Counted from the stretch's first letter, positions 15,262-26,344 are shown. The stretch is 64,000 nt of DNA from Desulfonema magnum (GCF_017377395.1 NZ_CP061800.1:186001-250000), one strand, 5' to 3'. Program-made: numbers and translations. The notes: generated from the letters alone by a model not told the origin.

Positions 15262-15784
15262 GTGTTGGGTGTTAGGTGTTAGGAAAGATTGCAAAACTTT
15301 CATGTTTCGTTGTGAGCGGTAGATTATGATTGTTTATACTCGATGATCAGGTTTTCTGACCTGGTTCGGACAAAAAGCCTGTCATTCCTGTGAAACCAGG
15401 GATCTGTTTCATAGAGATTTTACGAACCCGGAGGCAGTGGATTCCTGCTTTCGCAGGCTTCGGCGTGAACTCAGACTTCGGCGAGCTCAGACTTCGGCGA
15501 GCTCAGTCGAGTCGTCGAACGGAGTGACAGAAAAAAAATGATCGCCGAGTTATAGGAAATTTCAACAAAAGCAAAATATTGCATCCTGTTGGAATTGGCA
15601 AAAATTTTAGGGAACTCGAAATAAATAACACACCCGATACAAAAACGTAGGGTGGGTGGAGCGAAGCGGAATCCACCCTACATCTCCGGGTATTTTATTT
15701 TTGGAGAACTCCCTTATTAATCGAACGGAGGTCGGCAATTCCTCCCCTGAGCTGAAGACTCAGCGGTTTTCTTGCCGCAATTTT
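15262..15784. repeat. Repeat-filled spacer (families C and F)
   Basis: 15262-15283 contains GGTGTTAGG heptamer-type repeats. 15338-15550 is a family C element (ACTCGATGATCAGG to ATCGCCGAGT) that includes tandem GAACTCAGACTTCGGCG phrases. 15600-15712 is a family F element: ATAAATAACACACCCGATAC, then the palindrome GTAGGGTGGGTGGAGCGAAG and its complement. No gene precedes the EIIA-like start. Confidence 0.7.
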
Positions 15785-16255
15785 ATGAAAATATGGAAAT
15801 ATCTCAGGCCCGAAAACCTTTTTTTGGATGTTTCGCTTCCGGATAAGGATACGACACTTCGCTTTGTTGCGGACGCGTGTGTTCAAAATGGTGTTGTGAC
15901 AGACGGGAATATGCTCTGTGAAGGGATGAAGGAGCGGGAAAAAACCATGAGTACGGGGATTGGCAGCGGGATTGCGCTTCCGCACACAACCAGTCATGAG
16001 ACAGAGGACGCGGCCGTTCTTCTGATCCGTCCGGCTGTGCCTGTTGATTTTGAGAGCCTGGATAATCTGCCTGCGGATATTATTTTGGCACTGATTATCC
16101 CGGAAAATCAGACGGCCCTGCATCTTCAGATACTCGCAGGGGTCTCCAGGCTCTGCAAAAATCCGAGTATTCTGAAAGCAATGAGAGAGGCCAATAACTC
16201 AGAAGAACTATGGAAAAAAATCAGAAATCTGGAAGAAAAAATGGCCTTTCATTAG
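15785..16255 (+). CDS. PTS EIIA-like (PtsN-type) protein
   Basis: A 156-residue protein with the fold of EIIA of the fructose/nitrogen PTS family. The phospho-acceptor is His67 in GSGIALPHTTS, and the flanking GMKEREKTMSTGIG is typical. No PTS permease or EI/HPr is nearby, which points to a regulatory EIIA as for PtsN (K+ and nitrogen control). The ATG at 15785 matches the family start; a longer frame from 15656 runs through a repeat and is unlikely. It is followed 10 bases later by a small PII-like gene, with two cation:proton antiporter genes converging on the pair, suggesting ion homeostasis. Confidence 0.85.
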   Translation: MKIWKYLRPENLFLDVSLPDKDTTLRFVADACVQNGVVTDGNMLCEGMKEREKTMSTGIGSGIALPHTTSHETEDAAVLLIRPAVPVDFESLDNLPADIILALIIPENQTALHLQILAGVSRLCKNPSILKAMREANNSEELWKKIRNLEEKMAFH

Positions 16256-16265
16256 CAGGTGAGAC

Positions 16266-16685
16266 ATGTACCTTTTAATTGCTGTTATCAATAATGAGGA
16301 TCTTTTTGACGATCTCATCACAGGCTGGCTGGATATTGGCATCACAGGTTCAACAGTGATAGAAACCACTGATTCTCTGCAACTGATCAGTCAGCATATT
16401 CCGATCTTTGCAGGGTTTCGAACGCTCAACGGCGGCGGAATGCTTCATAACAAGACATTGTTCACCGCTATTGAGGACCGGGAAATTCTTGATCAGGCCA
16501 TTGCTTATCTTGAAACACTTTGCCTGGAAACAGGAAAACCTCATCAGGGTGTTTACTTTGTCACGGGTCTTACAACGTTCGGACGCCTGGGGCGGGAGAT
16601 AGACTCAGAGGAGCGTCAGCGAGACATGGAAAAAAAAATCGGAAAGCCTTTGAAGGAGAAAGCAGAAGAGGTTTCAGAGAGCTAA
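16266..16685 (+). CDS. Small PII-like regulatory protein
   Basis: A 139-residue protein beginning MYLLIAVINNEDLFDDLITGWLDIGITGSTVIE, which resembles the ferredoxin-like fold of PII/GlnK-related and CutA-like proteins. The C-terminal 35 residues are charged and helical. AGGTGAGAC precedes the ATG. It lies 10 bases after the EIIA-like gene and is almost certainly co-transcribed. It lacks the T-loop signature of classical GlnB. A role in sensing a small ligand for the nearby antiporters is inference. Confidence 0.7.
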   Translation: MYLLIAVINNEDLFDDLITGWLDIGITGSTVIETTDSLQLISQHIPIFAGFRTLNGGGMLHNKTLFTAIEDREILDQAIAYLETLCLETGKPHQGVYFVTGLTTFGRLGREIDSEERQRDMEKKIGKPLKEKAEEVSES

Positions 16686-16774
16686 AAATAATTCCGCTGT
16701 ATTTCAGTCCGAATTCATCTGTTAAAATGTCTCAGGTCTGTCGCGTTGCAGACTCAGTCATCAGACTGTCATTC

Positions 16775-18148
16775 TTAGCGTTTCCCTGCTTCGCCCACTC
16801 TTTCCAAAGCCATTTTAAATGTAATGGGTCCCGCGATCTGATTCACGGAGATCACCGCGAGGACCACGGTGGTAAGATGGGACCCGATTTCAGGGAACTG
16901 TCGTTGCGCCAACTGAGCCAGGCCAATGGCGACCCCGGCCTGTGTGAGATATGCCATCCATGCGTTTCGATTGTGACAGGGCGGGTCTCTGTTTATGATT
17001 CCGGCAAGCCATGTGGCCCCAAAAATTCCTAAGATACGAACCAGCACCATGCTCATTGCCAGGGGCCAGCACATGCGAAGCGCTTCAAGGTTCAGGGACG
17101 CTCCGGCCAGAGAAAAGAACAGAACATAAATGGGCAATGCCACACGATCCAGGCTTTCCATGAAATCAAATCCCCCTTTGCTGAAATTCTGAACAGTAAA
17201 TCCCGCGCTCATACAGATCAGCAGCGGTTCCAAATGCAGATGAATCTCAAAATGAGTATTCATGAAATGGGTCAGCCACAGGGATGTTTTGGTAACACCA
17301 AAAGCCACAAAAAGAAGAAACAGGGGAAGATCATACCCGGCCCGGTCTATATAAAGTGAAATGCCTTTGCCGATCACCGCACCGATAATAAGAGAGATGG
17401 TCAGTTCGGCAAACAAAGCCATAAAGACCTCCTGACTGATGATGCCGCCCGGGGTCAGAATAATCTTTGTTATGGCAAGGGCCAATGTAAAGAAGATAAT
17501 AATAAGCACATCTATGACAATGGTAACCCCGATAACAGTTTCCGTAAACAGACCCGAAGCACGGGACTCACTGATAATGGCGATGGCCGAAGAAGGGGAC
17601 CTGGCCACGGCCACAGCTCCCAAAAGCACAGCAAGCGCGATGATCTGGTCTGAAGACAGTGTCCGCATCAGGTTAAATTGTTTTCCCATGAAAGTCACAA
17701 AAACAAACACCAGTCCGAAAACAATCAGAATGTTCAGAAGGATATTCAGCCCAATGGCCAGTCCGCGTTTTTTGAGAGATTGCAGATGCAGTTCCCCCCC
17801 TGCCGTAAGCGCAATAAAGCTTAACGCCAGATCATCTATGAGCCTGAGCTGTCCAGCCATATCAAATGTCAGAAAACCCGTGACATAAGGGCCGGCGACA
17901 ATTCCCGTAAAAATGTAAGCGCTGATCAGGGGGATTCGCACCATTCTGAGAATCTGAGCCACCATATAAGCGGCCAACAACACAAACCCCAGGGAAAAAT
18001 TAATCAGCCCCGCACCCTGCCAGCTGGATCCGATATCAATGCTTTTTACCCATAAGGCAAATACCGTCATGAGAGAAAGCCCCAGGACATAGCTTATCAG
18101 GTTTTTTCCGGTCTGATCTTTCCTGATTTGATAAAAAAAGTCATCCAT
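16775..18148 (-). CDS. Cation:proton antiporter (CPA family)
   Basis: A 457-residue protein with about 12 membrane segments, of the monovalent cation:proton antiporter superfamily. Recognisable stretches are LISAYIFTGIVAGPYVTGF in the N-terminal third and AVLLGAVAVARSPSSAIAII, the family's central motif around the unwound helices. No C-terminal RCK/TrkA-N domain is present. The start at 18148 follows AAGGACAGATA. It converges on the EIIA/PII-like pair, with only about 90 bases between stop codons. Confidence 0.88.
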   Translation of the reverse strand: MDDFFYQIRKDQTGKNLISYVLGLSLMTVFALWVKSIDIGSSWQGAGLINFSLGFVLLAAYMVAQILRMVRIPLISAYIFTGIVAGPYVTGFLTFDMAGQLRLIDDLALSFIALTAGGELHLQSLKKRGLAIGLNILLNILIVFGLVFVFVTFMGKQFNLMRTLSSDQIIALAVLLGAVAVARSPSSAIAIISESRASGLFTETVIGVTIVIDVLIIIFFTLALAITKIILTPGGIISQEVFMALFAELTISLIIGAVIGKGISLYIDRAGYDLPLFLLFVAFGVTKTSLWLTHFMNTHFEIHLHLEPLLICMSAGFTVQNFSKGGFDFMESLDRVALPIYVLFFSLAGASLNLEALRMCWPLAMSMVLVRILGIFGATWLAGIINRDPPCHNRNAWMAYLTQAGVAIGLAQLAQRQFPEIGSHLTTVVLAVISVNQIAGPITFKMALERVGEAGKR

Positions 18149-18461
18149 TATCTGTCCTTAGTTAAGGGAGTTAGATGTTCGGTGTTCGGCTCACTGCAAG
18201 GATTTTACTGATTCTAACGGATTTTATATAAGAAAGGATCGGTGGTGTTCCGGAACTGGATTTTATCCGAAAAAATCAGCCGCAAAGACACAGAGGAACC
18301 GCAAAGAGACTTCGTGAGACTTTGTGTCTTCGTGCCTTCGTGGCAAAAAAACCGGATGGGTCCCGCGTTTTACACATAAAACCTGTCCCTGTGTAAAAGG
18401 TGGGACCCATCCTTTTCTTATATAAAATCCTTGTAGCAAAGTCAGCTTTTATGACTTCTCC
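18149..18461. repeat. Palindromic element between the antiporter genes
   Basis: GGATTTTATATAAGAAAGGAT (18219-18239) is matched by its complement (about 18412-18431), bounding about 215 bases. Inside is CCGCAAAGACACAGAGGAAC/CGTGCCTTCGTGGC and the ACACATAAAACC...TGTAAAAGG palindrome seen also at 13920-13960. It is noncoding. Confidence 0.65.
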
Positions 18462-19655
18462 CTATGTTTTAAATAATCGTCCAAGAAAATAAGAACTTAC
18501 AAAATTATTACAAATGACTGCCACAAGTATCACACTGATGGCATGGCAATTGATATCACACAAAAATCCTTGCTGAAAATCCAACAGAATGGCAAGTGAA
18601 AGCCCTCCCATTTCAAGCAGTCCGAAACCGAGATGACGCGGATGATCCTTCAGATCATGACTCAGGCGGGTGACGACAAAGCCTCCGAAAAATTTTCCAA
18701 GCAATCGGCACAGGCAATACCCTGCTGCCGGAAACAGAATCTGATCCAAATGCTTCAATCGCCACCCTGCTCCCAGAAAGACCAGAAGCAGCAGGTAAAC
18801 AGGTTTTTCAACACTGATTAAGATATCAAAAATGCGATCTTTTTCTTTGTTAAAATTGACAAGACAGACCCCGACAAAAAAATTGGTCAGCAACGGGGAA
18901 AAATGCAGAACTGAGGCGGTTCCGCTTGTGAACACTGCCATGCCGACGACCACCAGAATCAGCTCGCTTTCCTTGCGGCGGCGGGTGAAAAAGAGCGTAT
19001 ATAAAAGAACAAATCCGGGGATGATTCCCAGGCTGACTGAGCCACTCCATTTCAGCTGCGCGATCCATGAACACGTTGTAACAAACTGAGGACGAAACAA
19101 AAACGCCAGTCCGAAAATCAGCAGTGCGCTCAGACCGTCAATACTTGAAATATACGTCAGAAGCTTTATGGTGTCGCGGTGTCTGACAAGAGAATCCGAG
19201 GGCAGCAGTGCCAGGCCGGTCTGGGCTGTGCAGGCGGCCGCGGCAGCCAATGTAATTGCGATGATAATTTTCATGGAATCAGCAAGACCGACAAAAAAAT
19301 AAAGTGTCCCATAAATAATCAAAAATGCAAATAAGAAGGTTATGAGTCCTTCCAAAATCGCTGCGCCGAGGAATTCAAGAGGAAAACGCCGGAGCTTGGC
19401 GATTTCAAATTGGAAACCAAAAAGCAACCCGATCCATCCCAGCAAAAGACCGGTCAGGGGTTCCAATCCTTTCAACGTCTCTGCGTCTAAAAGATTCAGG
19501 AACTGGGGACCGAGCAGGAGCCCGAGAAAAAGAAATTCGGTTCCGGTCAGATAAAACTGGCGGGCAAAAACCGGCAGCCTGAAACCTCGGAAGGTCAGAT
19601 GATAGCCGCTGAACGCAAGAAAAATAATGAGAAGCAGTCCGAAAAAAATTTTCAT
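18462..19655 (-). CDS. Cation:proton antiporter-like membrane protein
   Basis: A 397-residue protein with about 11-12 membrane segments, related in outline to sodium/proton exchangers: FLFLGLLLGPQFLNLLD near the N terminus and TLAAAAACTAQTGLALLP in the centre, where antiporters have their ion-site helix. I prefer the ATG at 19655 (MKIFFGLLLII) to the one at 19691 because the hydrophobic start fits. No cytoplasmic regulatory domain is seen. It is in the same orientation as the antiporter at 16775-18148, about 310 bases upstream of it. The ion is unknown. Confidence 0.8.
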   Translation of the reverse strand: MKIFFGLLLIIFLAFSGYHLTFRGFRLPVFARQFYLTGTEFLFLGLLLGPQFLNLLDAETLKGLEPLTGLLLGWIGLLFGFQFEIAKLRRFPLEFLGAAILEGLITFLFAFLIIYGTLYFFVGLADSMKIIIAITLAAAAACTAQTGLALLPSDSLVRHRDTIKLLTYISSIDGLSALLIFGLAFLFRPQFVTTCSWIAQLKWSGSVSLGIIPGFVLLYTLFFTRRRKESELILVVVGMAVFTSGTASVLHFSPLLTNFFVGVCLVNFNKEKDRIFDILISVEKPVYLLLLVFLGAGWRLKHLDQILFPAAGYCLCRLLGKFFGGFVVTRLSHDLKDHPRHLGFGLLEMGGLSLAILLDFQQGFLCDINCHAISVILVAVICNNFVSSYFLGRLFKT

Positions 19656-19753
19656 GGACGCTGTATAACGCATTTCAAAGAGAAAATCCAATCAATTTTG
19701 CTTTTCAGAGGGGATTATAAAAAATGGGGGATTTAGTATGCGGCTAAACAAAT

Positions 19754-19841
19754 TCCGGAGTGCCAAACTTTCAGTTTGGCAATATTTCTGATATCCGGAA
19801 ACCAGCGAGGCTTTGCCAAACTGAAAGTTTGGCACTCCGGA
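19754..19841. repeat. Palindromic element TCCGGAGTGCCAAACTT...AAGTTTGGCACTCCGGA (family E)
   Basis: It is an 88-bp element with perfect terminal arms of about 25 bp. Relatives lie at 23372-23459 and 45987-46073, with a half copy near 47790-47822. It lies immediately 3' of the kinase gene (stop at 19845), where it can form a terminator hairpin. Confidence 0.85.
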
Positions 19842-19844
19842 CAA

Positions 19845-21485
19845 TCAGCTTCTGATGGGAATTACAAAGCGAAAAACACTTCCCTTGCCCTCACCCTCGC
19901 TCTCCGCCCATATCCTGCCGCCGTGGAGTTCGACAAATTTTTTTGCCAGAGACAGCCCCAGACCTGTTCCCTCGGAGTCAGAGATTGCCACGCCCATGAC
20001 CTGCTCAAAAGGTCTGAATATCCGTTCCAGGTTCTCCTTTGCCAGCCCGATGCCCGTATCAGCAATGCTTACTTCAACTTGGGAGTCTGTGCTGTTATCG
20101 TTTTCGGGGGTTTTCTGATTTTCAGCTAAATAACAAATGCGTGCGCTTAAACTGACCTTTCCGCCGTCCGGTGTGAACTTCATGGAGTTGGAAAGCAAAT
20201 TATACATGATCTGCTTCAGCTTACGCTCGTCCGCTTTTATGACTTCCGGAAGCTCTTCTGTTTCCGTTGTAAGTTGTATGCCATGCTTTATCGCCTTTTC
20301 CTTAACCATGACCACACTCTTTTCCAAAAGTTTTTTAATATTGGTATCTCCGAGTTCCAGCCGGGGCTTGCCGGATTCTGCCTTGGCAATGTCCAGAATA
20401 TCATTAATCAGAGAAAGAAGATGTTTGCTGCTCCCGAGTACCTCATTGAGATAATCCTCCTGGGTCTGATTCAGCTCTCCGAACTTCTTATAAGCCACCA
20501 ACTCGGTAAACCCCATGATATGATTGAGAGGGGTTCTGATTTCATGGCTCATGTTGGCTAAAAAATCACTCTTGGCCCGGTTTGCGGTTTCGGCAGCCTC
20601 TTTGGCTTCTTGCAAAGAGGTTGTTGTTTTATTCAAGTTGGCTGCCATATCATTCATTCTCTCAGCTAACATACCAATTTCATTTGAAGATTTATAATCA
20701 ATTCTTATATCCAGGTCTCCGCTTCCGATCTTTGCCGCCTTATTTGTCAGTTCTGCCAATGGCCTTGATATGGCCGCGGAGATAAAGAATCCCAATATGG
20801 CAGCACTAAGAAAAACAACTATACCTGAAATGAAAATCGTTCTGTCGGCATTTATGACACAGCGTTCAATTTTTTTAATTTCATCTGCCAGTTCCGCTTT
20901 GGAATCTGCTCTGTAACTTCTGATTGTGGGAAGCAGCACCGTGTTAAAATGCGGTTCCAGTTTTTGTTCCCAAAAATCATCCGCACCGTCAAGGTTTATA
21001 CTGACAAGGGCCATAAATTGAAAAACCATCTGTTTATACAGCCCAAAATCTTTCCTTATTTTTTTTATCCAGTCTTCCAATTTTTTTGTTTCATTTTTTT
21101 TCTTTTCATCATCTTCCGCGCTCGCAGCCATTTGAATCGCTGCTTCAGTTGCTTTGCTGCCCAGAGCGAGATAATTTTCAAACGCATCTAAATTTTTTCT
21201 GATATGTTCCTCTGCTTTCTGAATCGAAGATTCCGCGTCTTTTTTTTTCAAAGGTCTGTGGATTCCTCTGAATTTTTCTTCGATTAATTCCTGACAGCCT
21301 GTCTGAGACGATTGTAAGGCAATGAGCATCTCAGAGGTGTATTCGACTTCGTTTACAGAGCTTTGATACATTTGCATCACTTCATAATGAATGACCCTGT
21401 TTTTCCTGTAAGCAACAATACTGACAATTTGTACGGACAGCGCAATTCCCAGAAATCCGATAAGCAGCTTGTATTTTATTTTCAT
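19845..21485 (-). CDS. HAMP-domain sensor histidine kinase
   Basis: A 546-residue inner-membrane kinase. Membrane helices near 5-25 and 216-239 bracket a helical periplasmic sensor of about 190 residues. HAMP (240-292), HisKA with His314 in [16 protein letters not shown], and an HATPase domain follow (N box LLSNSMKF, G1 ADTGIGL, G2 [18 protein letters not shown]). The start codon overlaps the stop of the upstream regulator by ATGA, so the two are translationally coupled and likely form one signalling pair. The stimulus is unknown. Confidence 0.92.
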   Translation of the reverse strand: MKIKYKLLIGFLGIALSVQIVSIVAYRKNRVIHYEVMQMYQSSVNEVEYTSEMLIALQSSQTGCQELIEEKFRGIHRPLKKKDAESSIQKAEEHIRKNLDAFENYLALGSKATEAAIQMAASAEDDEKKKNETKKLEDWIKKIRKDFGLYKQMVFQFMALVSINLDGADDFWEQKLEPHFNTVLLPTIRSYRADSKAELADEIKKIERCVINADRTIFISGIVVFLSAAILGFFISAAISRPLAELTNKAAKIGSGDLDIRIDYKSSNEIGMLAERMNDMAANLNKTTTSLQEAKEAAETANRAKSDFLANMSHEIRTPLNHIMGFTELVAYKKFGELNQTQEDYLNEVLGSSKHLLSLINDILDIAKAESGKPRLELGDTNIKKLLEKSVVMVKEKAIKHGIQLTTETEELPEVIKADERKLKQIMYNLLSNSMKFTPDGGKVSLSARICYLAENQKTPENDNSTDSQVEVSIADTGIGLAKENLERIFRPFEQVMGVAISDSEGTGLGLSLAKKFVELHGGRIWAESEGEGKGSVFRFVIPIRS

Positions 21486-23281
21486 TTTTTATCCTCCGCT
21501 AATGATAAATGTTCGGTGGTGCAAACACAATTTTTCCCTTCATCTTTAGCCCGGTAAAGCTGCTGATCTGCTTTTTTGATGAGTTCTTCAACACTGGCGG
21601 CATCTGTGGGGCTGAAAGCAACCCCCATGCTTACAGTGACTTTATCCGGAGGGAAAGGGGCTTCACGAGGAAAGGCATGGGCAGCAATGGCCTTTCGGAC
21701 TCGTTCAGCCACAGCTAAGGCATCCTTCATATCAATATGGGGCAGCACAATGGCAAACTCCTCCCCCCCATAACGGGCTGCCAAATCAATTTCCCGTATA
21801 TTGTCCCTGACGATTCTGCTCGTCTGTTGCAGGACCCTGTCCCCGGCCAGATGTCCCCGGGTATCATTATATTTTTTGAAATTATCCACGTCAATCATAA
21901 TCAGAGCCAGCGGATGATTCTGGCGGTGGGACCTTTTTATTTCACGCTCCAGGAAATGTTTGAAATAAGTATGATTATACAGCATTGTCAGCCTGTCTGT
22001 GATGGCCGCGTTCAGGGCGGTTTCAAACCGGTCGTTCAACTGATCCAGATAGGCTTTTTTTCTGATCAGGGCATTGGTCCTGGCCCGGATTTCTTCCCGA
22101 TCCACAGGTTTGAGCAAAAAATCATCCGTGCCCAGTTCGATACTCCGGAGTTTGCTTTCATGATCATCCGATCCTGTAATCACAACCACCTGTGTGTTCT
22201 TGTTGTGTTCCGTTTTTCTGAGATTATCGAGAAACTCAAATCCGTCCATATCCGGTAAGTTCAAATCCAGCAGCACAATATCAGCCTGCTCTTTCTGAAC
22301 AAATGCCACAGCATCTTTCCCATTTCCGAAGGTCCTGATCTGGTAAGGCAGCCCATCCAGACAGGCCAGGATCAGTTTTGCATCCAAGGCGCTGTCTTCA
22401 ATCAGAACAATCATGGGAAAATCATCAAGCTTCTCTTCTGATTCATCATACCTGTCCGGTGTCATAAAAGCCTGTTGTGACTGGGTTCTTGTGATTAATT
22501 GCTCATGGTAGGTTTTAAGACGGAGCAGAGACTGAACCCTTGCCTGGAGTTCTGCTGTGTCTATGGGTTTGGAAAGAAACTCATCAGCTCCGACATTCAG
22601 ACCTCTGATCTTGTCATCTGTCCCGTCCAGGGCGGTAATCAGTATGATGGGAATATCTCTGGTATCAGGGTTGTTTTTTAATCTTCCGGTCACTTCATAT
22701 CCGTCCATTCCGGGCATCATAATGTCCAGCAAAATCAGATCCGGAAATTCTTTATAGGTTTTTTCCAGACCATCCTCTCCGTTATATGCGGTTATGATTT
22801 CGTATTTATCCGGCAATTTTCCCATGAGCAGCTTAACATTGCGCGGATCATCATCTATGATTAAGATTCTGCTTTTATGACTCTTTCTGAACCGCCTTTT
22901 TGTCGGGTCTTTTTTCTTTACAAAACCGGTCACAGTATCAAGAAAAGACATGATACTGATCGGCTTTGTCAGATAACCGTCACATCCGTGAGTCAGAGCT
23001 TTTTCTTTATCATTGTTCATGGCATAAGCGGTTACGGCCACAATGGGTATCTCCTTCAGCACCGGATCATTTTTGATACGCTGGGCAGCCTCCAGTCCGT
23101 CTGCACCAGGAAGCTTAATATCCATGAGAATCAGAGCAGGCTTTTCTTTTTGAATCAGAGAAATACCATTTTCCGCATCCGCGGCTTCCAAAACATGATA
23201 TTCTTCAAGTTCAAGGAGGGTTCGCAGGAGTTTCCTGCATTTTTTGTTGTCTTCGATTATCAGAACGGTGTTATTTTTCAT
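21482..23281 (-). CDS. Response regulator with three receiver domains and a GGDEF domain
   Basis: A roughly 599-residue PleD-like protein. There are three receivers, each with its phospho-acceptor aspartate ([43 protein letters not shown]) and C-terminal Lys (TKPI, SKPI, LKPV). The fourth domain is a diguanylate cyclase with active-site [12 protein letters not shown] and an inhibitory site REID five residues before GG. It should make cyclic di-GMP when phosphorylated and be feedback-inhibited. I prefer the ATG at 23281 or 23284 (after AGAGGCGT) over the TTG at 23302. It overlaps the kinase gene at 21485. Confidence 0.93.
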   Translation of the reverse strand: MKNNTVLIIEDNKKCRKLLRTLLELEEYHVLEAADAENGISLIQKEKPALILMDIKLPGADGLEAAQRIKNDPVLKEIPIVAVTAYAMNNDKEKALTHGCDGYLTKPISIMSFLDTVTGFVKKKDPTKRRFRKSHKSRILIIDDDPRNVKLLMGKLPDKYEIITAYNGEDGLEKTYKEFPDLILLDIMMPGMDGYEVTGRLKNNPDTRDIPIILITALDGTDDKIRGLNVGADEFLSKPIDTAELQARVQSLLRLKTYHEQLITRTQSQQAFMTPDRYDESEEKLDDFPMIVLIEDSALDAKLILACLDGLPYQIRTFGNGKDAVAFVQKEQADIVLLDLNLPDMDGFEFLDNLRKTEHNKNTQVVVITGSDDHESKLRSIELGTDDFLLKPVDREEIRARTNALIRKKAYLDQLNDRFETALNAAITDRLTMLYNHTYFKHFLEREIKRSHRQNHPLALIMIDVDNFKKYNDTRGHLAGDRVLQQTSRIVRDNIREIDLAARYGGEEFAIVLPHIDMKDALAVAERVRKAIAAHAFPREAPFPPDKVTVSMGVAFSPTDAASVEELIKKADQQLYRAKDEGKNCVCTTEHLSLAEDKK

Positions 23282-23371
23282 CATACGCCTCTTTTGAGTC
23301 AAAGTGCGTGTCAGCCATCGTTAAAAAATTAGACTTTATCGGAAATAAAAAACATCGGTCAAAACCGAACA

Positions 23372-23459
23372 TCCGGAGTGCCAAACTTGCAGTTTGGCAA
23401 TATTCCGGGATTCCCGGGGGACAGGTGTTTTGCCAAACTGCAAGTTTGGCACTCCGGAT
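23372..23459. repeat. Palindromic element, family E
   Basis: ATCCGGAGTGCCAAACTTGC and its complement bound an 88-bp element upstream of the receiver-GGDEF gene. An outer inverted pair, TTATCGGAAATAA (23336-23349) and TTATTTCCGATAA (23470-23482), surrounds it, suggesting insertion inside another palindrome. Confidence 0.85.
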
Positions 23460-23483
23460 TGGCTGGCCGCTTATTTCCGATAA

Positions 23484-24718
23484 TGTCTATTAATAACAAT
23501 CAGACTGTAAGAGTGAAAGTAATATGAGTCTATATTTTTATATCTTTCTCCTGATTTTGTAAAGCGTCTTATCAGATTTTTAATCAATTAATTTTTACAG
23601 ATATCAGCGAGTCACAATTCCCTCTGATTCTTAATACACCGTCCGTTCGCAGACTGTACGAAAAATCAGATTCTGTAATATTAATATATTAAAGCCCAAA
23701 AAATCTTACGACATGATTTCATTACAACATCTTAATTTTATAATGAGGCGGACATATTCTCCCAATTTAAATACATCATCAGCGGACCGGAAACATCTTG
23801 TAAAAGCCCTGAAAGGACACGTTTATAAAATCTGAAGCAAGTCCCCGGCGATGATACAAAAAAACATCTGATCCCTGAAACGCGTGTTAAAATGCATCCC
23901 AATATATCAGTTCCAGGTAAGCATTTGGGAAACACTTTCCATATGCTGCTTATGTGCCAGCCGCTGCTGTAATTTAGCAACAACATTTTATTTATAAAAG
24001 CGAGTCTTCTGAATATCATCTGTTAAGTTATTTTATTTTTTTTACAATCAAAATACAAAAAAACACTCTGTTCCGAAATTGAAACTTTTTCTGGCTAATT
24101 TGACGAATATTTTTTATAAGTTGTTTGATATGATGCAATTCACTTTGTTTGACGTTATGAATAGCAGATGAACATGTATTGACAGTTATGCAACTTTAAG
24201 TCATAATTAAAATAAAAATTTTTTTCAGAGTTCCTCATAGTGCTTTGCCAGGTTTGTTTTTAAGGGTTGGCGTATATAAAAAACAACTCACAATTTCAAT
24301 TTTGACAAGGCAATAGCAATGATTCGGACAGTTTTTTGAAAATCAGGACAGGATAAAAATATAAGTTTCTGAAAACAAAAGATTTAAACTGACAGATCAA
24401 AAATTGTCAATTTCTATAAAATCACTAAATTATAGGAACTGTCCTGACAATTAGTCATCATCTGAATTTTTTGGGGGATCAGAAACTTCTGACATCCTGA
24501 ATTTTCGCCCCTTCCGGAGCAAGTTCTGTTCCTGTATGAAAAATAATAAAAAACTGTTACAACGACTAAGAGTTTCCAAATAAAAAGGGGATTTTTCATA
24601 GAAGGCGATTGGAAATCCCTTTTCTATCAGAAATCCTTGTCAATTGCTTCTTTTCAACAAATCGTATTATGTTATAATATATTTTTTTATTTTTTCAATT
24701 AATAAAGAAAGGAGTAAG
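23484..24718. other. Long AT-rich noncoding stretch
   Basis: About 1.2 kb with no convincing gene. The minus frame 23738-24019 lacks a ribosome-binding site and any family pattern. GACAGTTTTTTGAAAATCAGGACAG (split at 24326-24350) and a related inverted phrase AGGAACTGTCCTGACAATT (24436-24454) may form a weak long-range stem. It probably holds the promoters for the regulator gene and for the solute-binding protein gene, but I cannot place them. Confidence 0.5.
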
Positions 24719-26344
24719 ATGATGCGAAAAAATCGGCGATTCTGCTATCGGAGCGTTTCAACAATCGTTTTTCTTTTGGGATTACTATTCTGGTTTTTTA
24801 ATGTTCAGACAGTATCAGCATCCCAAGAAAAATACGGCGGGGAATATCGCATTCCTCTGTCCGGCGATCCCCTTACACTTGATCCCGCATTTTATACTGA
24901 CATTTATTCATTTAATGTGGCCGAGAATCTCTTTGACGGACTTGTGCAATTTTCCAAAGACCTCAGAGTCGTTCCCGCTATTGCCAAAAGATGGAAGATT
25001 TCCAGAGACCATCGCACTTACACCTTCCTGCTCCGAAAAGGAGTAAAATTTCATAACGGGCGGGAAGTCACTGCGGATGATTTTATTTTTTCATTCACCC
25101 GCATCCTGGATCCGAAAACGAAATCTCCTGTTATCTCTTTGTTTCTCGATATCAGGGGAGCAAAAATGTTTTATGAGGGCAAAGCCAAAACTGTTGCAGG
25201 ACTCTCCGCTACGGATCCTTATACATTAAATATAGAATTGGAAAGGCCCTTTGCCCCCTTTCTGTCCATCCTTGCAATGATTAACGCAAAAGTCGTTCCA
25301 AAAGAGGCCATGGGGCCTGATTTTGCCACGCATCCGGTGGGAACAGGACCGTTCCGTTTTCATTCATGGGAACCGGCTAAGAACATTATTCTTGAAAACA
25401 ACCCGGCATATTTTGGCGGCAAACCGTTTTTGAATCGCCTGTATTTCCGCATCTATCCCAATGTTGAATGGGAAAAAATTTTCAGTGACTTTGAAAAAGG
25501 ACTTCTGGATCAGTCTCTTATTCCGAGCCATAAATATGAGCTGATTTCCAATCCTGATTATAAAAATCGTTATACCGTCATCAGCAAACCAGGACTTAAT
25601 CTGGTTTATATTGCGATGAATTCAGCCCTGAAACCTTTCGGGGACAGACGAGTTCGTCAGGCCGTGAGCTACGCAGCAGATACGGCAACCATTGTCAGTG
25701 AGATCACAAAACGGGGAAGTGTGCCTGCCAAAGGCGTTCTGCCCCCCGGCATAGCAGGCTTTAACCCCCGTTTCAAAGGCTATTCTTATGACCCCCGAAA
25801 GGCACGTGAACTTCTTGCCGAAGCTGGCTATCCCGGAGGAAAAGGCATCCCTCCCCTTGAAATATGGACAGTATCCAAGTCCGAAAGCGTAAAAAATGAG
25901 ATACTGGCTTACCAGAAATATCTGGCTGACATTGGCATTCAGCTCATACCGAAAGTCGCGACAAACTGGAAGGAGTTTATCGGACTTGTCAATGAAAAGA
26001 AAGTGCCCATATTTTATATGGCCTGGTATGCGGATTACCCTGATGCGGACAATTTTCTCCATGTTCTTTTTCATTCTGAAAGCAAAACCAACCGCATGGG
26101 ATATTCTGACCCGGAAACAGATAAATTGTTGGAACAGGCACGGAAAGAAATGGACTACATGACCCGGGTAAAACTGTATCAGGAAATTGAAAAACGGGTC
26201 ATGCAGGATGCGCCGATTATCTGCCAGCATATCAACAGCTTTAATTACCTTTTCCAACCCTGGGTAAACGGCATTCATATGAATCATCTGGGTGCTATTT
26301 ATTTACCCTTTCAAAAAATATGGATAGACTCTGAAAAAAGGTAG
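24719..26344 (+). CDS. Peptide/nickel-type ABC solute-binding protein (SBP family 5), orphan
   Basis: A 541-residue periplasmic binding protein of the DppA/OppA family. The signal peptide (about 1-36) ends VSASQ. Family landmarks are RWKISRDHRTYTFLLRKGVKFHNGREV and the C-terminal lobe HVLFHSESKTNRMGYSDPE. ATG at 24719 follows AAAGGAGTAAG. No ABC permease or ATPase gene is nearby; instead a hybrid kinase follows 300 bases later. A close paralogue (38400-40034) also sits beside a paralogous hybrid kinase, so the two proteins may present ligand to the kinases. Ligand unknown, perhaps a peptide. Confidence 0.92.
   Translation: MMRKNRRFCYRSVSTIVFLLGLLFWFFNVQTVSASQEKYGGEYRIPLSGDPLTLDPAFYTDIYSFNVAENLFDGLVQFSKDLRVVPAIAKRWKISRDHRTYTFLLRKGVKFHNGREVTADDFIFSFTRILDPKTKSPVISLFLDIRGAKMFYEGKAKTVAGLSATDPYTLNIELERPFAPFLSILAMINAKVVPKEAMGPDFATHPVGTGPFRFHSWEPAKNIILENNPAYFGGKPFLNRLYFRIYPNVEWEKIFSDFEKGLLDQSLIPSHKYELISNPDYKNRYTVISKPGLNLVYIAMNSALKPFGDRRVRQAVSYAADTATIVSEITKRGSVPAKGVLPPGIAGFNPRFKGYSYDPRKARELLAEAGYPGGKGIPPLEIWTVSKSESVKNEILAYQKYLADIGIQLIPKVATNWKEFIGLVNEKKVPIFYMAWYADYPDADNFLHVLFHSESKTNRMGYSDPETDKLLEQARKEMDYMTRVKLYQEIEKRVMQDAPIICQHINSFNYLFQPWVNGIHMNHLGAIYLPFQKIWIDSEKR

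Noticed and set aside
23738-24019. 93-residue minus-strand frame
   Set aside because: No ribosome-binding site, no family pattern, and an AT-rich noncoding context.
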